Shown here piece by piece: positions 1-7,679 of a DNA stretch of 64,000 nucleotides. The stretch lies in NCBI GenBank assembly GCA_910585015.1, contig CAJUCT010000001.1, positions 170,325 through 234,324 of the forward strand. The letters run 5' to 3'. A program made the translations under genes and the position numbers. The notes under the pieces were generated by a model. The model was given only the letters and a program-made list of their open reading frames with translations. It ran no database searches and was not told the DNA's origin. Source of the DNA: an uncultured Acetatifactor sp. GTDB taxonomy: Bacteria > Bacillota > Clostridia > Lachnospirales > Lachnospiraceae. Numbering within the stretch: the first letter of the stretch is position 1; the number at the start of each line of letters is the position of its first letter.

Positions 1-41
1 ATGGACGGGAATTTTTCTGCGGGAAAGGTGCTGGCAGTACA

Positions 42-66
42 GATACGGAACTCTAGATTAGAAAGG
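42..66 (+). promoter_or_regulatory. GGAACTC leader motif before padR gene
   Basis: The sequence GATACGGAACTCT followed by TAGATTAGAAAGG ends in the ribosome binding site of the PadR gene. It matches the GGAACTC half-motifs found before spoVAC (18433-18450) and before the ORF at 37490. No closing stem is visible here, and the window start cuts off upstream context. Function unknown. Confidence 0.4.
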
Positions 67-73
67 AAAGAGC

Positions 74-391
74 ATGGTATTTAATACAGGCGCCGCTCTG
101 TTGGATGCCATTGTACTGGCGGTGGTGTCCAAGGAGCCGGAAGGAACATACGGGTATAAGATTACCCAGGATGTGCGGCAGGTAATAGACCTGTCGGAAT
201 CCACGCTGTATCCGGTACTGCGCCGTCTGCAGAAGGACGATTGCCTGGAGGTGTACGACAGGGAATGCGCAGGACGTAACAGGCGTTATTACAAAGTGAC
301 CAGCAGGGGCTGGGCCCAGCTACAGCTGTATGAAAGCGAATGGCGCAGCTATTCGAAGAAAGTTACTTCACTGTTCGGGGGAAAGGGTTAA
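74..391 (+). CDS. PadR family transcriptional regulator
   Basis: This 105-residue protein is a small winged-helix regulator of the PadR type. The N-terminal part (TYGYKITQDV, then STLYPVLRRLQKDDCLEVYD) is the typical PadR DNA-binding domain, followed by a basic wing (AGRNRRYYKVTSRG) and a short C-terminal helix for dimerisation. The start has GAAAGGAAAG just upstream. The stop at 389-391 is followed within 11 bases by the start of the HAAS gene, so the two are almost certainly cotranscribed. In Firmicutes, PadR, HAAS/DUF1700 and DUF4097-type genes commonly form envelope-stress-like operons, with the PadR protein probably controlling its own operon. The ligand is unknown. Confidence 0.88.
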   Translation: MVFNTGAALLDAIVLAVVSKEPEGTYGYKITQDVRQVIDLSESTLYPVLRRLQKDDCLEVYDRECAGRNRRYYKVTSRGWAQLQLYESEWRSYSKKVTSLFGGKG

Positions 392-401
392 GGAGGCAGA
401 T

Positions 402-1367
402 ATGAATAAAGTAGAGTTTATGAGGCAGTTGGAAAAGCTGCTGCAAAATATTTCGGAGCAGGAGCGGCAGGAGGCCCTGCAATATTACGGCGATTATTTT
501 GACGATGCGGGTCCGGAGAATGAACAGGCGGTGCTGGAGGCTCTGGGCAATCCCGCCCGGGTAGCGGAGAATATCAGACGGGATCTGTACGGTGCGGGTT
601 ACGGAGATGGCTATGAGGCGCGCAAGCCCGTCACGGGAAGGGAATTGACGGAGTATGGAACTTTTGTAGAGGAACCCCAGAACCAGGGGAATGTTTGGCA
701 AAATCAGGCAGCGCAAACCGGTACGGCACAGAGCAAGGTAGCGCAAGGAGCTACGGCTCAAGGAGCTGCGGCTCAGGGAACTATGGCGCAGGGAACTGCG
801 GCACAGGGAGGCGCTGTCCAAGGGGCTGGCATACAAGGAGCAAGGGCTGCAGCCACCGCAGGTCCTGCTCCCGCGGCCATGGCGGCATGGCCCGGGCAGA
901 GTATTCCCCAGCCTGCTCCCGCATGGGGGAATGCAGGGCAGGGAGCCCAGGGACAATCCAAGAAAGCGGGCAAGGAGCCAATGTCCGGCGGCGTCATAGC
1001 ACTGATTGTGATCCTGTGTATCATAGGTGCTCCTGTGGGAGTGGGTCTGCTTGGAGGAGCGGCGGGCATTGTTGCGGGGATATTGGGTGCGGTGCTGGGC
1101 TTGGCAGCCGCTTGGTTTGGCATGATCCTCGGCTTTGGCATCGCTGCCTTAGTATGTATTTTGGCAGGTTTGTTTGTCTGTGTCGTGGGTGTGGTTGGCA
1201 TAGGTATCCATCCACTGGCTGGTTTGGGACTTGTGGGAGGCGGACTAATTGCAGTGAGTATAGGCATTTTCTTCCTGATGGCTACTGTGGCCATGGCGGG
1301 TGTGGCTACCCCGGCTATATTCCGTGGCATACGTTGGCTCTTTACCCGAAAAAAGAAAGCGGCTTAA
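402..1367 (+). CDS. HAAS (DUF1700) domain membrane protein
   Basis: The start at 402 follows AGGAGG (391-396); an earlier in-frame start at 330 would overlap the PadR gene and lacks such a site. Residues 1-60 (MNKVEFMRQLEKLL, QEALQYYGDYFDDAG, LGNPARVAENI) form a HAAS/DUF1700 signalling domain. About residues 102-153 are a low-complexity linker of repeated AQG units, encoded by imperfect 15-bp repeats. From about residue 194 the protein is a hydrophobic Gly/Ala/Val-rich region with three or four membrane segments, ending in a basic tail (RKKKAA). HAAS proteins are thought to couple PadR regulators to membrane proteins. The exact role is unknown. Confidence 0.82.
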   Translation: MNKVEFMRQLEKLLQNISEQERQEALQYYGDYFDDAGPENEQAVLEALGNPARVAENIRRDLYGAGYGDGYEARKPVTGRELTEYGTFVEEPQNQGNVWQNQAAQTGTAQSKVAQGATAQGAAAQGTMAQGTAAQGGAVQGAGIQGARAAATAGPAPAAMAAWPGQSIPQPAPAWGNAGQGAQGQSKKAGKEPMSGGVIALIVILCIIGAPVGVGLLGGAAGIVAGILGAVLGLAAAWFGMILGFGIAALVCILAGLFVCVVGVVGIGIHPLAGLGLVGGGLIAVSIGIFFLMATVAMAGVATPAIFRGIRWLFTRKKKAA

Positions 1368-1508
1368 ATTGTTTAAATGTGAAACGTTAATCGGTATGTT
1401 TCCGTACGGCATGATAATTTTTCGGATGGCTTTAAGCGGTCGGATGATGATTACAGGATCCGTGTGCCGGTGAACATACGTAACTTAAATGAGAAAGGCA
1501 TGGAGATT

Positions 1509-2438
1509 ATGAAAAAATTTATGAAATTCTGTTTTGTGCTGGCATTGGTGCTGATTATTGTGGGCGGTGTGCTCTATATGCTGGGCAGAAAGTCAGGCGG
1601 CAGGAACAATATGGAGGAGCTGTTGTCGAATATTGGCGGCGACTGGGTGGACATTAACTATTCGCTGCTGGACGGGTGGGGATCGTCTTCGTATGATCTT
1701 GACGACGTTTCCATCTTTAGCGATGATTATGCCGTCTGGAAAGGCGATGTGGAGAAGCAGATGCTCTGTCAGGGCGGCATTGACAAATTGAACCTGGAGA
1801 TTGGCGGCAGCATGGTAGAGATCAAGAAATCCAGTGATGAAAATATATATATCGAGGGCAAAAGCGTGGGAAAAATGCAGGCTTATGTGGATGACGGTGT
1901 GTTATATATAAAGGCCGTGCGGCCTGCCAACCTGATGGACGAGATCAAAAACAGCACGATTACACTGTATCTGCCGAGGGAAAACAGTTCCCTGACAATG
2001 CTGGATGTATCTCTGGGGGCCGGGCAGTTGAAGCTGGCTGATCTGGCGGTGCAGGACATGGCGGCATCTATCGACGCCGGGCAGCTGTTGATGGAGGATA
2101 TGGCGCTGGGCAGTCTGGATGTATCTCTGGGGGCAGGAGAACTGCGGACAAAGGATGTCACAGTGGAGGCTCTGGTTGCGTCCATCGGCGCAGGGAATAT
2201 GTATTTTTCCGGAGGTATCTATAGAAGTGCCCAAATCACTTGTTCTATGGGCAACGTCAGCATGGAACTGGAAGGGGAGAAGGAAGATTTCAACTACCAG
2301 CTCAATTGCGTGGCGAGCAATATGGAGATCGACGGGGACAACTATGCCGGCGCAGCGGTGGATCAATATATTGACAATGGTGCGGCTAAATATATGGAGA
2401 TCGACTGTTCCATGGGCAATGTGGAGGTTGATTTCTAA
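1509..2438 (+). CDS. DUF4097-like membrane-anchored protein
   Basis: An N-terminal signal anchor (MKKFMKFCFVLALVLIIVGG) precedes a beta-rich domain with repeated short strands such as LDVSLGAGQL, MAASIDAGQL and LDVSLGAGEL, typical of DUF4097/DUF4098 putative adhesins that form a right-handed beta-solenoid. Starts at 1464 and 1500 are also in frame; 1509 is preferred because GAAAGG lies about 10 bases upstream and the signal anchor then begins immediately. It follows the PadR and HAAS genes by about 140 bases and probably belongs to the same regulon. In the family these proteins sit outside the membrane; no enzyme function is known. Confidence 0.72.
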   Translation: MKKFMKFCFVLALVLIIVGGVLYMLGRKSGGRNNMEELLSNIGGDWVDINYSLLDGWGSSSYDLDDVSIFSDDYAVWKGDVEKQMLCQGGIDKLNLEIGGSMVEIKKSSDENIYIEGKSVGKMQAYVDDGVLYIKAVRPANLMDEIKNSTITLYLPRENSSLTMLDVSLGAGQLKLADLAVQDMAASIDAGQLLMEDMALGSLDVSLGAGELRTKDVTVEALVASIGAGNMYFSGGIYRSAQITCSMGNVSMELEGEKEDFNYQLNCVASNMEIDGDNYAGAAVDQYIDNGAAKYMEIDCSMGNVEVDF

Positions 2439-2487
2439 ATGGAGAAGTTTGGATGTTACACATCCTAATACGTATTAATGCAGTATT

Positions 2488-2539
2488 GCAGGCAAAGCCG
2501 GAGTTTGGCCAAGCCAAACTCCAGATATGCATGCAGAGG
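2488..2539 (+). repeat. Palindromic repeat D, copy 1
   Basis: The arms GGAGTTTGGC and GCCAAACTCC flank a three-base loop, inside a longer block starting GCAGGCAAAGC and ending near TATGCATGCAGAGG. A second copy is at 52528-52580, directly upstream of the solute-binding protein gene. Here it lies between the DUF4097-like gene and the minus-strand ECF gene. Confidence 0.6.
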
Positions 2540-2793
2540 TAAGTTTAGCCTTAGTGATCTACACGCTGCTTTTGAGTTTGCTGGCCATATGGCTATGGGA
2601 CAAGGGAAAGTGCCGCACAATGCAGGGACGGCTCCGGAGGATATACCGCCAGAGCCGCTCAAAAGCAGGAACACTATCGTACCGAGTACGCGGCATTCCT
2701 GCCGTGGCGTGTGTTTACTCCATATCGGATTTCTCGGGTGTTACCTGGATGAACAGTCCGGCCTTGCGCAGGGCGGGCCGCAGCGCCAAGTAG
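2527..2793 (+). CDS. Doubtful small membrane ORF
   Basis: An 88-residue reading frame with one good hydrophobic segment (LALVIYTLLLSLLAIWLW) followed by a basic stretch. It begins inside repeat D and its last 79 bases overlap the 3' end of the opposite-strand ECF gene. No clear ribosome binding site precedes the ATG. It could be a real single-pass protein or a degraded gene end; listed because the 190 bases before the ECF gene hold nothing else. Confidence 0.2.
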   Translation: MHAEVSLALVIYTLLLSLLAIWLWDKGKCRTMQGRLRRIYRQSRSKAGTLSYRVRGIPAVACVYSISDFSGVTWMNSPALRRAGRSAK

Positions 2794-3671
2794 AAGATGC
2801 TGGCGGCGATGACGGCCACCACGGCGTTGACGGAGGTGGTGACGGTGGCCATCTTGGCCAGGGCGGCGGACAATTCCTGGGGAATACCCAGCAGATACAT
2901 CTTGTAGAAATATCCTACCAGCGGGTCAGCCACCATATTAAAGCCCATGCCGCAGACACAGGCAAGTACGGTGCCCCCGGTTATATATTTCTTGGAGTGG
3001 GTGCGGCTTAACTTGAATATCCCATGTGCTACCAGTCCCACAATGAGGCCAATGCACAGCTTCAGCAGGAAGGTCTTAGGGGCGCTGGTCACATAGGCGG
3101 TGGTCAGGTCGCCGATGGTCATGCCGATGGCGCCGGCCAGGCCACCCCAGAAGCCGCCCAGCAGCAGAGCCGCCAGCACACAGAACACATTGCCAAAGTG
3201 GAAGGCTGTCTTGCCGGGGCCCACGGGAATGTCGATTTTAAACACGGCGAAGCCGATATAGCACAGGGCTGCCATCAGACCGGCCATGGCCAGTCTCTTT
3301 ATGTTTTCCTGAGTGTTTACAGTGCCAACCAGCGCATTGTACAATCCCTTGGCGACCAGCAGGAGGGAGAAAAACAGGGCGGTGAGTCCGTAGGAGTAGG
3401 GGCGTTCCTGGCTGAGTTTGAGATCGGTGAGTTGTGCCTGCTGCGCCTTCAGGGCTTCCAGGTCTCCGGCAGTCTCCCCGGCTTCCACGGACTTGACCAT
3501 TGCTTTGACCTCCGACAGCTGGCTGCCTGTCTCCAGAGAGGCGGCATAGCTGCCGCCATGGGCATATACGGTGAAGGCTATGGCTGCGGCCAGCAGCGCC
3601 GCGCCGATGATCAGCAGCAGGTAACTCTTTTTCCTCGTTTCGGACGCGTTTTGATTTTGCTCTTTCTTCAT
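2715..3671 (-). CDS. ECF transporter S component family protein
   Basis: The start at 3671 has GTGAGGAAA about 6 bases upstream; an upstream GTG (3686) lies inside that site. The 318-residue protein starts with a signal-anchor-like segment (SYLLLIIGAALLAAAIAFTVYA), then a short extracytoplasmic helix and a second membrane segment. From about residue 130 it is a standard ECF substrate-binding (S) subunit: AALCYIGFAVFKIDIP, ALLLGGFWGGLAGAIGMTIGD, and a C-terminal pair of membrane helices. S components bind a vitamin or metal and dock on a shared EcfA-EcfT module, which is absent here and presumably encoded elsewhere. The substrate cannot be told from sequence. The extra N-terminal membrane region is unusual for the family. 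Confidence 0.78.
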   Translation of the reverse strand: MKKEQNQNASETRKKSYLLLIIGAALLAAAIAFTVYAHGGSYAASLETGSQLSEVKAMVKSVEAGETAGDLEALKAQQAQLTDLKLSQERPYSYGLTALFFSLLLVAKGLYNALVGTVNTQENIKRLAMAGLMAALCYIGFAVFKIDIPVGPGKTAFHFGNVFCVLAALLLGGFWGGLAGAIGMTIGDLTTAYVTSAPKTFLLKLCIGLIVGLVAHGIFKLSRTHSKKYITGGTVLACVCGMGFNMVADPLVGYFYKMYLLGIPQELSAALAKMATVTTSVNAVVAVIAASIFYLALRPALRKAGLFIQVTPEKSDME

Positions 3672-3952
3672 AATATTTTTCCTCACAATCTGCCGCCGGA
3701 GCGGCTCTTTCTCTGATCAGATGAATTGCTCTCTATTTTACACAAAAGTGGCCATTCTAAAAGTGCCAAAATAAAACTTTTTTACCAGTCCAGTTTTTGG
3801 AAGAGCAAAATGGCTTGGTGTATTATATCTATAATGATGGAGGGATGCTTTCTACATCCATGACAAAGTATGCTAATCATAATACTGCAAGAGCGATTTT
3901 TGCGATATGATATAAAATAATATGTTTATGTAATTGATTAGGCAAAGCTATA

Positions 3953-3980
3953 TTGACATACTGAAAGAACATGATATAAT
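3953..3980 (+). promoter_or_regulatory. Sigma-A promoter for the ORF at 4013
   Basis: A consensus TTGACA (3953-3958) and TATAAT (3975-3980) are separated by 16 bases. Transcription would begin near 3987, so the ATG at 4013 with GGAGG at 4000-4004 is the expected start, and the longer in-frame extension beginning at 3934 cannot be translated from this promoter. Confidence 0.8.
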
Positions 3981-4012
3981 AAAAATATCAAATACAAATG
4001 GAGGAAATAGAG

Positions 4013-4308
4013 ATGAAAAAAGAACATTGGCGTCGTTGATGATTTTAGGGCTGTTATTTAGTGGATTAACTGTGAACGCTGCAGGAAATTCGGCATGCGA
4101 ACATGTTTCTATGTGGTATGATTACTCCGTAGAGGTCTTGGAGGAATACGATCACATGCACGATTTGGATAATGATGGAAAACCAGAATCATGTCATTAT
4201 ATACTAAAGAGAAATGTGACGACTTATATGTGTTACAATTGTGGAGAGGTAGTGGATGTCATAAAATATCCCGCCCAAGGAATTCATACGCAAAACTTCG
4301 CTCAATAA
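4013..4308 (+). pseudogene. Small secreted protein, frame shifted at start
   Basis: Promoter, GGAGG and ATG (4013) are all in place, but the frame opened by that ATG stops after eight codons. The continuing frame encodes a plausible signal peptide (TLASLMILGLLFSGLTVNAA) and a mature part of about 75 residues with Cys and His residues (ACEH, HDLDNDGKPESCHY, CYNCGEV), suggesting a small metal-binding or disulfide protein. The A-run after ATG has six A; seven would join ATG directly to this frame as MKKRTLASLM. It is therefore a frameshift by one base, an assembly error, or a slippage switch. Family not recognised. Confidence 0.6.
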
Positions 4309-4343
4309 CATTGAAATTATACTGACAGGAAGGAGATACATCT

Positions 4344-6635
4344 ATTAAGAGGAGAAACTATGCGAAAATTACATACGGACTTATAGTATTCCTTTTAATT
4401 ATACTGACGGCCTGTGGAAAATCTGGAGGGAATGACACAGAAGGTCTGCTTCAGACGGAAATGGACCGCGGCGCTTACGACTGGAAGACAGAAAATTGGC
4501 GGCACAGCAATGATTCTTATACGGGAGGATCATTTTATGTGGAAAAATATATCAGCGGGCTGGAATATCAGCCGGAGCAGGAGTATGACAGCAGTTCCAG
4601 TATGTATAGATGCCGGGGGGCAAATTTTTACTCTTTGGATACATTTTCGACTCGCGCAAATACATTCTGGCAGAGAGACTACTATTTAAGCGGGTATGAG
4701 AATGATACGGGCGAGATCTGGCACCGGCATATCGAACTGCCGGAAATGGAGGAATATGAAGAGGCGGAGAAGTACATTTCCGCTTTTGACATTAGAAATG
4801 CTCAAGAGTATGTGCTGTTTGTGCAAGTATTTGAAGAAGATGAAACAGTGGCTTATCTGGCTATGCGTTTTTCATTTGAAGGGGATTACCTGGGCGCGGT
4901 CGATCTATATCCGCCTATGCAGAAAAATGGAGGGTTCCTGGATGACGGAGTAGTTTTTTCGTCTGCCAGCGTTGACGGTGAGGGACACTTTTTTTTGAGA
5001 TCTATCTTTGGGGAGAAAAAGATCCTGGTACTGGACGCGGAGGGAAGCGTCCTTACAGAATTGATCTGGGATAAGGAGGATGCCTATTTTTCTTATGCCA
5101 TGAAGACTGAGGAAGGGATCCCTGTTTTTGAACAACACAGCATAGCGGAAAATGAAATGCGTCTGGTAATGTATGACCCCGCGCTTGGCGGAGAGAGGGT
5201 TTTCACGGAACAATTACCTTTTTCAAGTCCAATGGGAATCACCGGAGACGGTGTCCTATATTATGGACGCGAAGGCCGGCTGTATCGCTGGGATCTCTAT
5301 ACAGGAGATAGAGGGTGCTGTTTTGACTACGGAGAATTAGGGCTGGGAAGAAACGAACTTATGACCTGTATCGGCATCAGCGATACAGGTATGCCTCTGA
5401 TTTTGGACTGTAGCAGGGAGAAGGCTATCATCTGTAAGTTGGGCAATGAGCCTGGTTGGGAGGAAGATCCTATCCGGTTGGTGAGTCTGGTGGAGGAAAG
5501 TTCTTTTATAGCCGCCAGCGCTACCATGTTCTCACAGGAGCATATGGAACACCCGATCCTTGTGCGGCAGCCGGAAGGGGCTATGGAATCTTTCCGCGCG
5601 CGAATGCTGGCGGACCTGACGGCCGGGCAGGGCGCGGATATCTACTATGTGTCCGGTGAAGATATGCGGGTGCTGTATGAGAAAGGTGTGCTGGCGGATT
5701 TGACCGGAGTACTGGGGGAAGACTTGCGGGGGTCCCTTTATGAAAGTGCGCTCTCCTGCGGTGTGATAGACGGGCGGCAGGTGGGGCTGGCCCCCGAGGC
5801 ATATGTGACCACACTGATGGTCTCGGACGAGTTGTGGCAGGGAGATAGCTGGACACTGGAAGAAGTTATGGCAGTGATGGAAGGGCATCCCGAAGTCACT
5901 AAATGGATGAGCGGCAGCAGGTATATGGCGAAGATAAACGCGTTGCGCCTGCTGCTCCTGCAGGATTTGCCCAACTCTCCTTTTCTGGATATGGAGACAG
6001 GCATCTGTGATTTTGACAACCCTTTGTTTATAAAGGCGCTGGAGGCAGTCAAGAAGGCCACAGGCGGTAAAGATAGTCCGGCTCTCATGAATAGTGGCAG
6101 AATCGCCGCTTTCCAAGTTAATATGGAAAGTTTCTGGGAGTTTAGCGCGGATATGTCCGACATGGGAGAAGGGTTCCACTCGGTAGGTTTCCCCACCGAA
6201 TCCGGGAGCGGAAGCTATTGGAACGCCGATTATTTCCTGGTAGTAAATGCCCGGGCAAAGCACAGAGAGTTGATTGACGATTTTCTGGCCGCTCTTTTTG
6301 ACAGCAGTCGGCAGAGAGAATTATCCCATCCGATCAGAAATGACATGTTGGAGACAGGGCTATATTATATGGAGGATTCGCCGGAATATCCATGGCAGTA
6401 TTATATTGGGAGCGGTACATATTATGTACTGACAACAAAGCCGGACGGCTCTCCCTGGACGGAAGAATATAAGAGCATCTTAGAGCAGGCAGTTCCCCGC
6501 GCTCAGAATACCTTTTATATAGAGGAGATTATCGTGGAGGAAGCCGACAGCTTTATATCCGGGGACAAGACGGCAGCCCAGGTGGCCGAGATCATCCAGA
6601 ACCGGGTGCAGTTGTACTTGGATGAGCAAAGATAA
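4344..6635 (+). CDS. Solute-binding-like lipoprotein, start unclear
   Basis: The reading frame has no ATG before 4461, but the codons from 4344 encode a perfect lipoprotein signal (KITYGLIVFLLIILTACGKS with lipobox LTAC). Two explanations fit: an ATT start at 4344, with AAGGAG eight bases upstream, or a missing A in the run at 4364-4367, which would connect the ATG at 4360 (AGAGGAG upstream) to this frame as MRKITYGL. The mature protein of about 740 residues has an N-terminal beta-propeller-like half and, from about residue 380, a region resembling periplasmic solute-binding proteins (LADLTGVLGEDL, YVTTLMVSDELWQGDSWTLEEV, FHSVGFPTE). No permease genes are adjacent. Substrate unknown. Confidence 0.65.
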   Translation: MKRRNYAKITYGLIVFLLIILTACGKSGGNDTEGLLQTEMDRGAYDWKTENWRHSNDSYTGGSFYVEKYISGLEYQPEQEYDSSSSMYRCRGANFYSLDTFSTRANTFWQRDYYLSGYENDTGEIWHRHIELPEMEEYEEAEKYISAFDIRNAQEYVLFVQVFEEDETVAYLAMRFSFEGDYLGAVDLYPPMQKNGGFLDDGVVFSSASVDGEGHFFLRSIFGEKKILVLDAEGSVLTELIWDKEDAYFSYAMKTEEGIPVFEQHSIAENEMRLVMYDPALGGERVFTEQLPFSSPMGITGDGVLYYGREGRLYRWDLYTGDRGCCFDYGELGLGRNELMTCIGISDTGMPLILDCSREKAIICKLGNEPGWEEDPIRLVSLVEESSFIAASATMFSQEHMEHPILVRQPEGAMESFRARMLADLTAGQGADIYYVSGEDMRVLYEKGVLADLTGVLGEDLRGSLYESALSCGVIDGRQVGLAPEAYVTTLMVSDELWQGDSWTLEEVMAVMEGHPEVTKWMSGSRYMAKINALRLLLLQDLPNSPFLDMETGICDFDNPLFIKALEAVKKATGGKDSPALMNSGRIAAFQVNMESFWEFSADMSDMGEGFHSVGFPTESGSGSYWNADYFLVVNARAKHRELIDDFLAALFDSSRQRELSHPIRNDMLETGLYYMEDSPEYPWQYYIGSGTYYVLTTKPDGSPWTEEYKSILEQAVPRAQNTFYIEEIIVEEADSFISGDKTAAQVAEIIQNRVQLYLDEQR

Positions 6636-7167
6636 TAAGGATTCAGGGAAAAAAGAAATGGCTCGCAAGTCTCATAGCGAGAAAAGGCATGGCCAACGAC
6701 TGGGTGCTTGTGCTGAGTGCCGCAAAATAATAAAGGAGCTCCGGTGTGGAACAGAGAATACTGAAAAATACATATATGAAGACGAAGAGTGTAAGTTCAG
6801 TGTAGAGATTCCTTCAGACTGGACCTGCGAATCTATGTATGGCCCTGACAGTCAAGAATATGATTTACCGGAGGCCGGCATGGAAATCTATATGGCCGAT
6901 GATAAGGAGAATCTAATCGAAGTGGTGCATATGCATGGGAAAGTTACCTGGCATGAAGCCTATGACACCAGCGTTATACAGCTGGGAGATGATTTAAAGG
7001 GACTCCTTGTGGAAGAAAAGATAGAAAAGGCGGGAGAGTCTTATATGCTTGTAGGTGTTGTTATCAGAGATTTTTACTATATCTACATGGAATTGCCGGA
7101 GGATGTGTATCGGGATAATAAAAGTGAGATAGATGATGTGATCCGGAGTTTCGAGATTTTAAGGTAG
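6622..7167 (+). CDS. PsbP-like domain protein lacking signal peptide
   Basis: The ATG overlaps the stop of the preceding lipoprotein gene by 14 bases. The 181-residue product has a basic, low-confidence first 50 residues, then a domain (CKFSVEIPSDW, MEIYMADDKENLIEVV, VIRDFYYIYMELPEDVY, IDDVIRSFEIL) with the pattern of small PsbP/DUF1795-type extracellular domains. Such proteins are normally lipoproteins; here no hydrophobic signal is present in this frame, although LGAC at about residue 33 resembles a lipobox without its hydrophobic stretch. The N-terminus may be shifted, as in the two genes upstream. Function unknown. Confidence 0.55.
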   Translation: MSKDNKDSGKKEMARKSHSEKRHGQRLGACAECRKIIKELRCGTENTEKYIYEDEECKFSVEIPSDWTCESMYGPDSQEYDLPEAGMEIYMADDKENLIEVVHMHGKVTWHEAYDTSVIQLGDDLKGLLVEEKIEKAGESYMLVGVVIRDFYYIYMELPEDVYRDNKSEIDDVIRSFEILR

Positions 7168-7225
7168 GAAGAACAATGGGCCATAAAAGCATGGGGCTGT
7201 TTGTGATACAGAAAATCATTTAGAC

Positions 7226-7253
7226 TTGACAAATGTCCCTCCATTGATATAAG
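7226..7253 (+). promoter_or_regulatory. Promoter of valS leader
   Basis: TTGACA (7226-7231) and TATAAG (7248-7253) with a 16-base spacer place the transcription start near 7260, just where the T-box leader begins. Confidence 0.7.
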
Positions 7254-7259
7254 ATAGTA

Positions 7260-7610
7260 CGCAGACAAAGGCAGTGACAAAGAGGAGTAGGGATGACCCC
7301 TTGTCAGAGAGGGCGGCTGTGGACACACGCTGGAAGGCCGCCTGAAGGAAGGCATTCCGAAGGTAGCTTTTGAGCCGGTTCCTGAAATAGACCCATTGAC
7401 CGTTTGGGGCTGCATATTGGTATAAGAGATGTGGTCGGATATGCCGCGGCGTCAAGGTGAGAGTAGGGAGTCACGGTTTATCCCCGTTAGCGGATAGGAC
7501 TTTGGAGGAAGTCACAGAGGCAGGCATTGCGAGATGCCTGTGAACAAAGGTGGTAACGTGCGACAGCGCCCTTTGCAGGCCGGAAGGCTTTGCGGAGGGC
7601 TTTTTGATGT
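7260..7610 (+). ncRNA. T-box riboswitch leader of valS
   Basis: This leader of about 350 bases has the full T-box layout. Near its 5' end is GACAAAGAGGAGTAGGGATGA (start of stem I); a GTA valine codon at 7363-7365 lies about 183 bases before the T-box sequence AACAAAGGTGGTAACG (7543-7558), a normal distance for the specifier. The T-box is followed by the terminator. Uncharged tRNA-Val is expected to pair with the specifier and the T-box bulge and so stabilise the antiterminator. The specifier assignment is from position only. Confidence 0.9.
7568..7605 (+). terminator. T-box-controlled terminator
   Basis: GCCCTTTGCAGGCC (7568-7581) pairs with GGCTTTGCGGAGGGC (7586-7600), followed by five T. 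The left arm directly follows the T-box so that antiterminator and terminator are mutually exclusive. Confidence 0.88.
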
Positions 7611-7679
7611 GTGCCGCCATGGAAACGTAAAACAGCCTGCAGGGAAAAGGCAGGAAGATTTTTAAAGAAGGAGAGAAGT

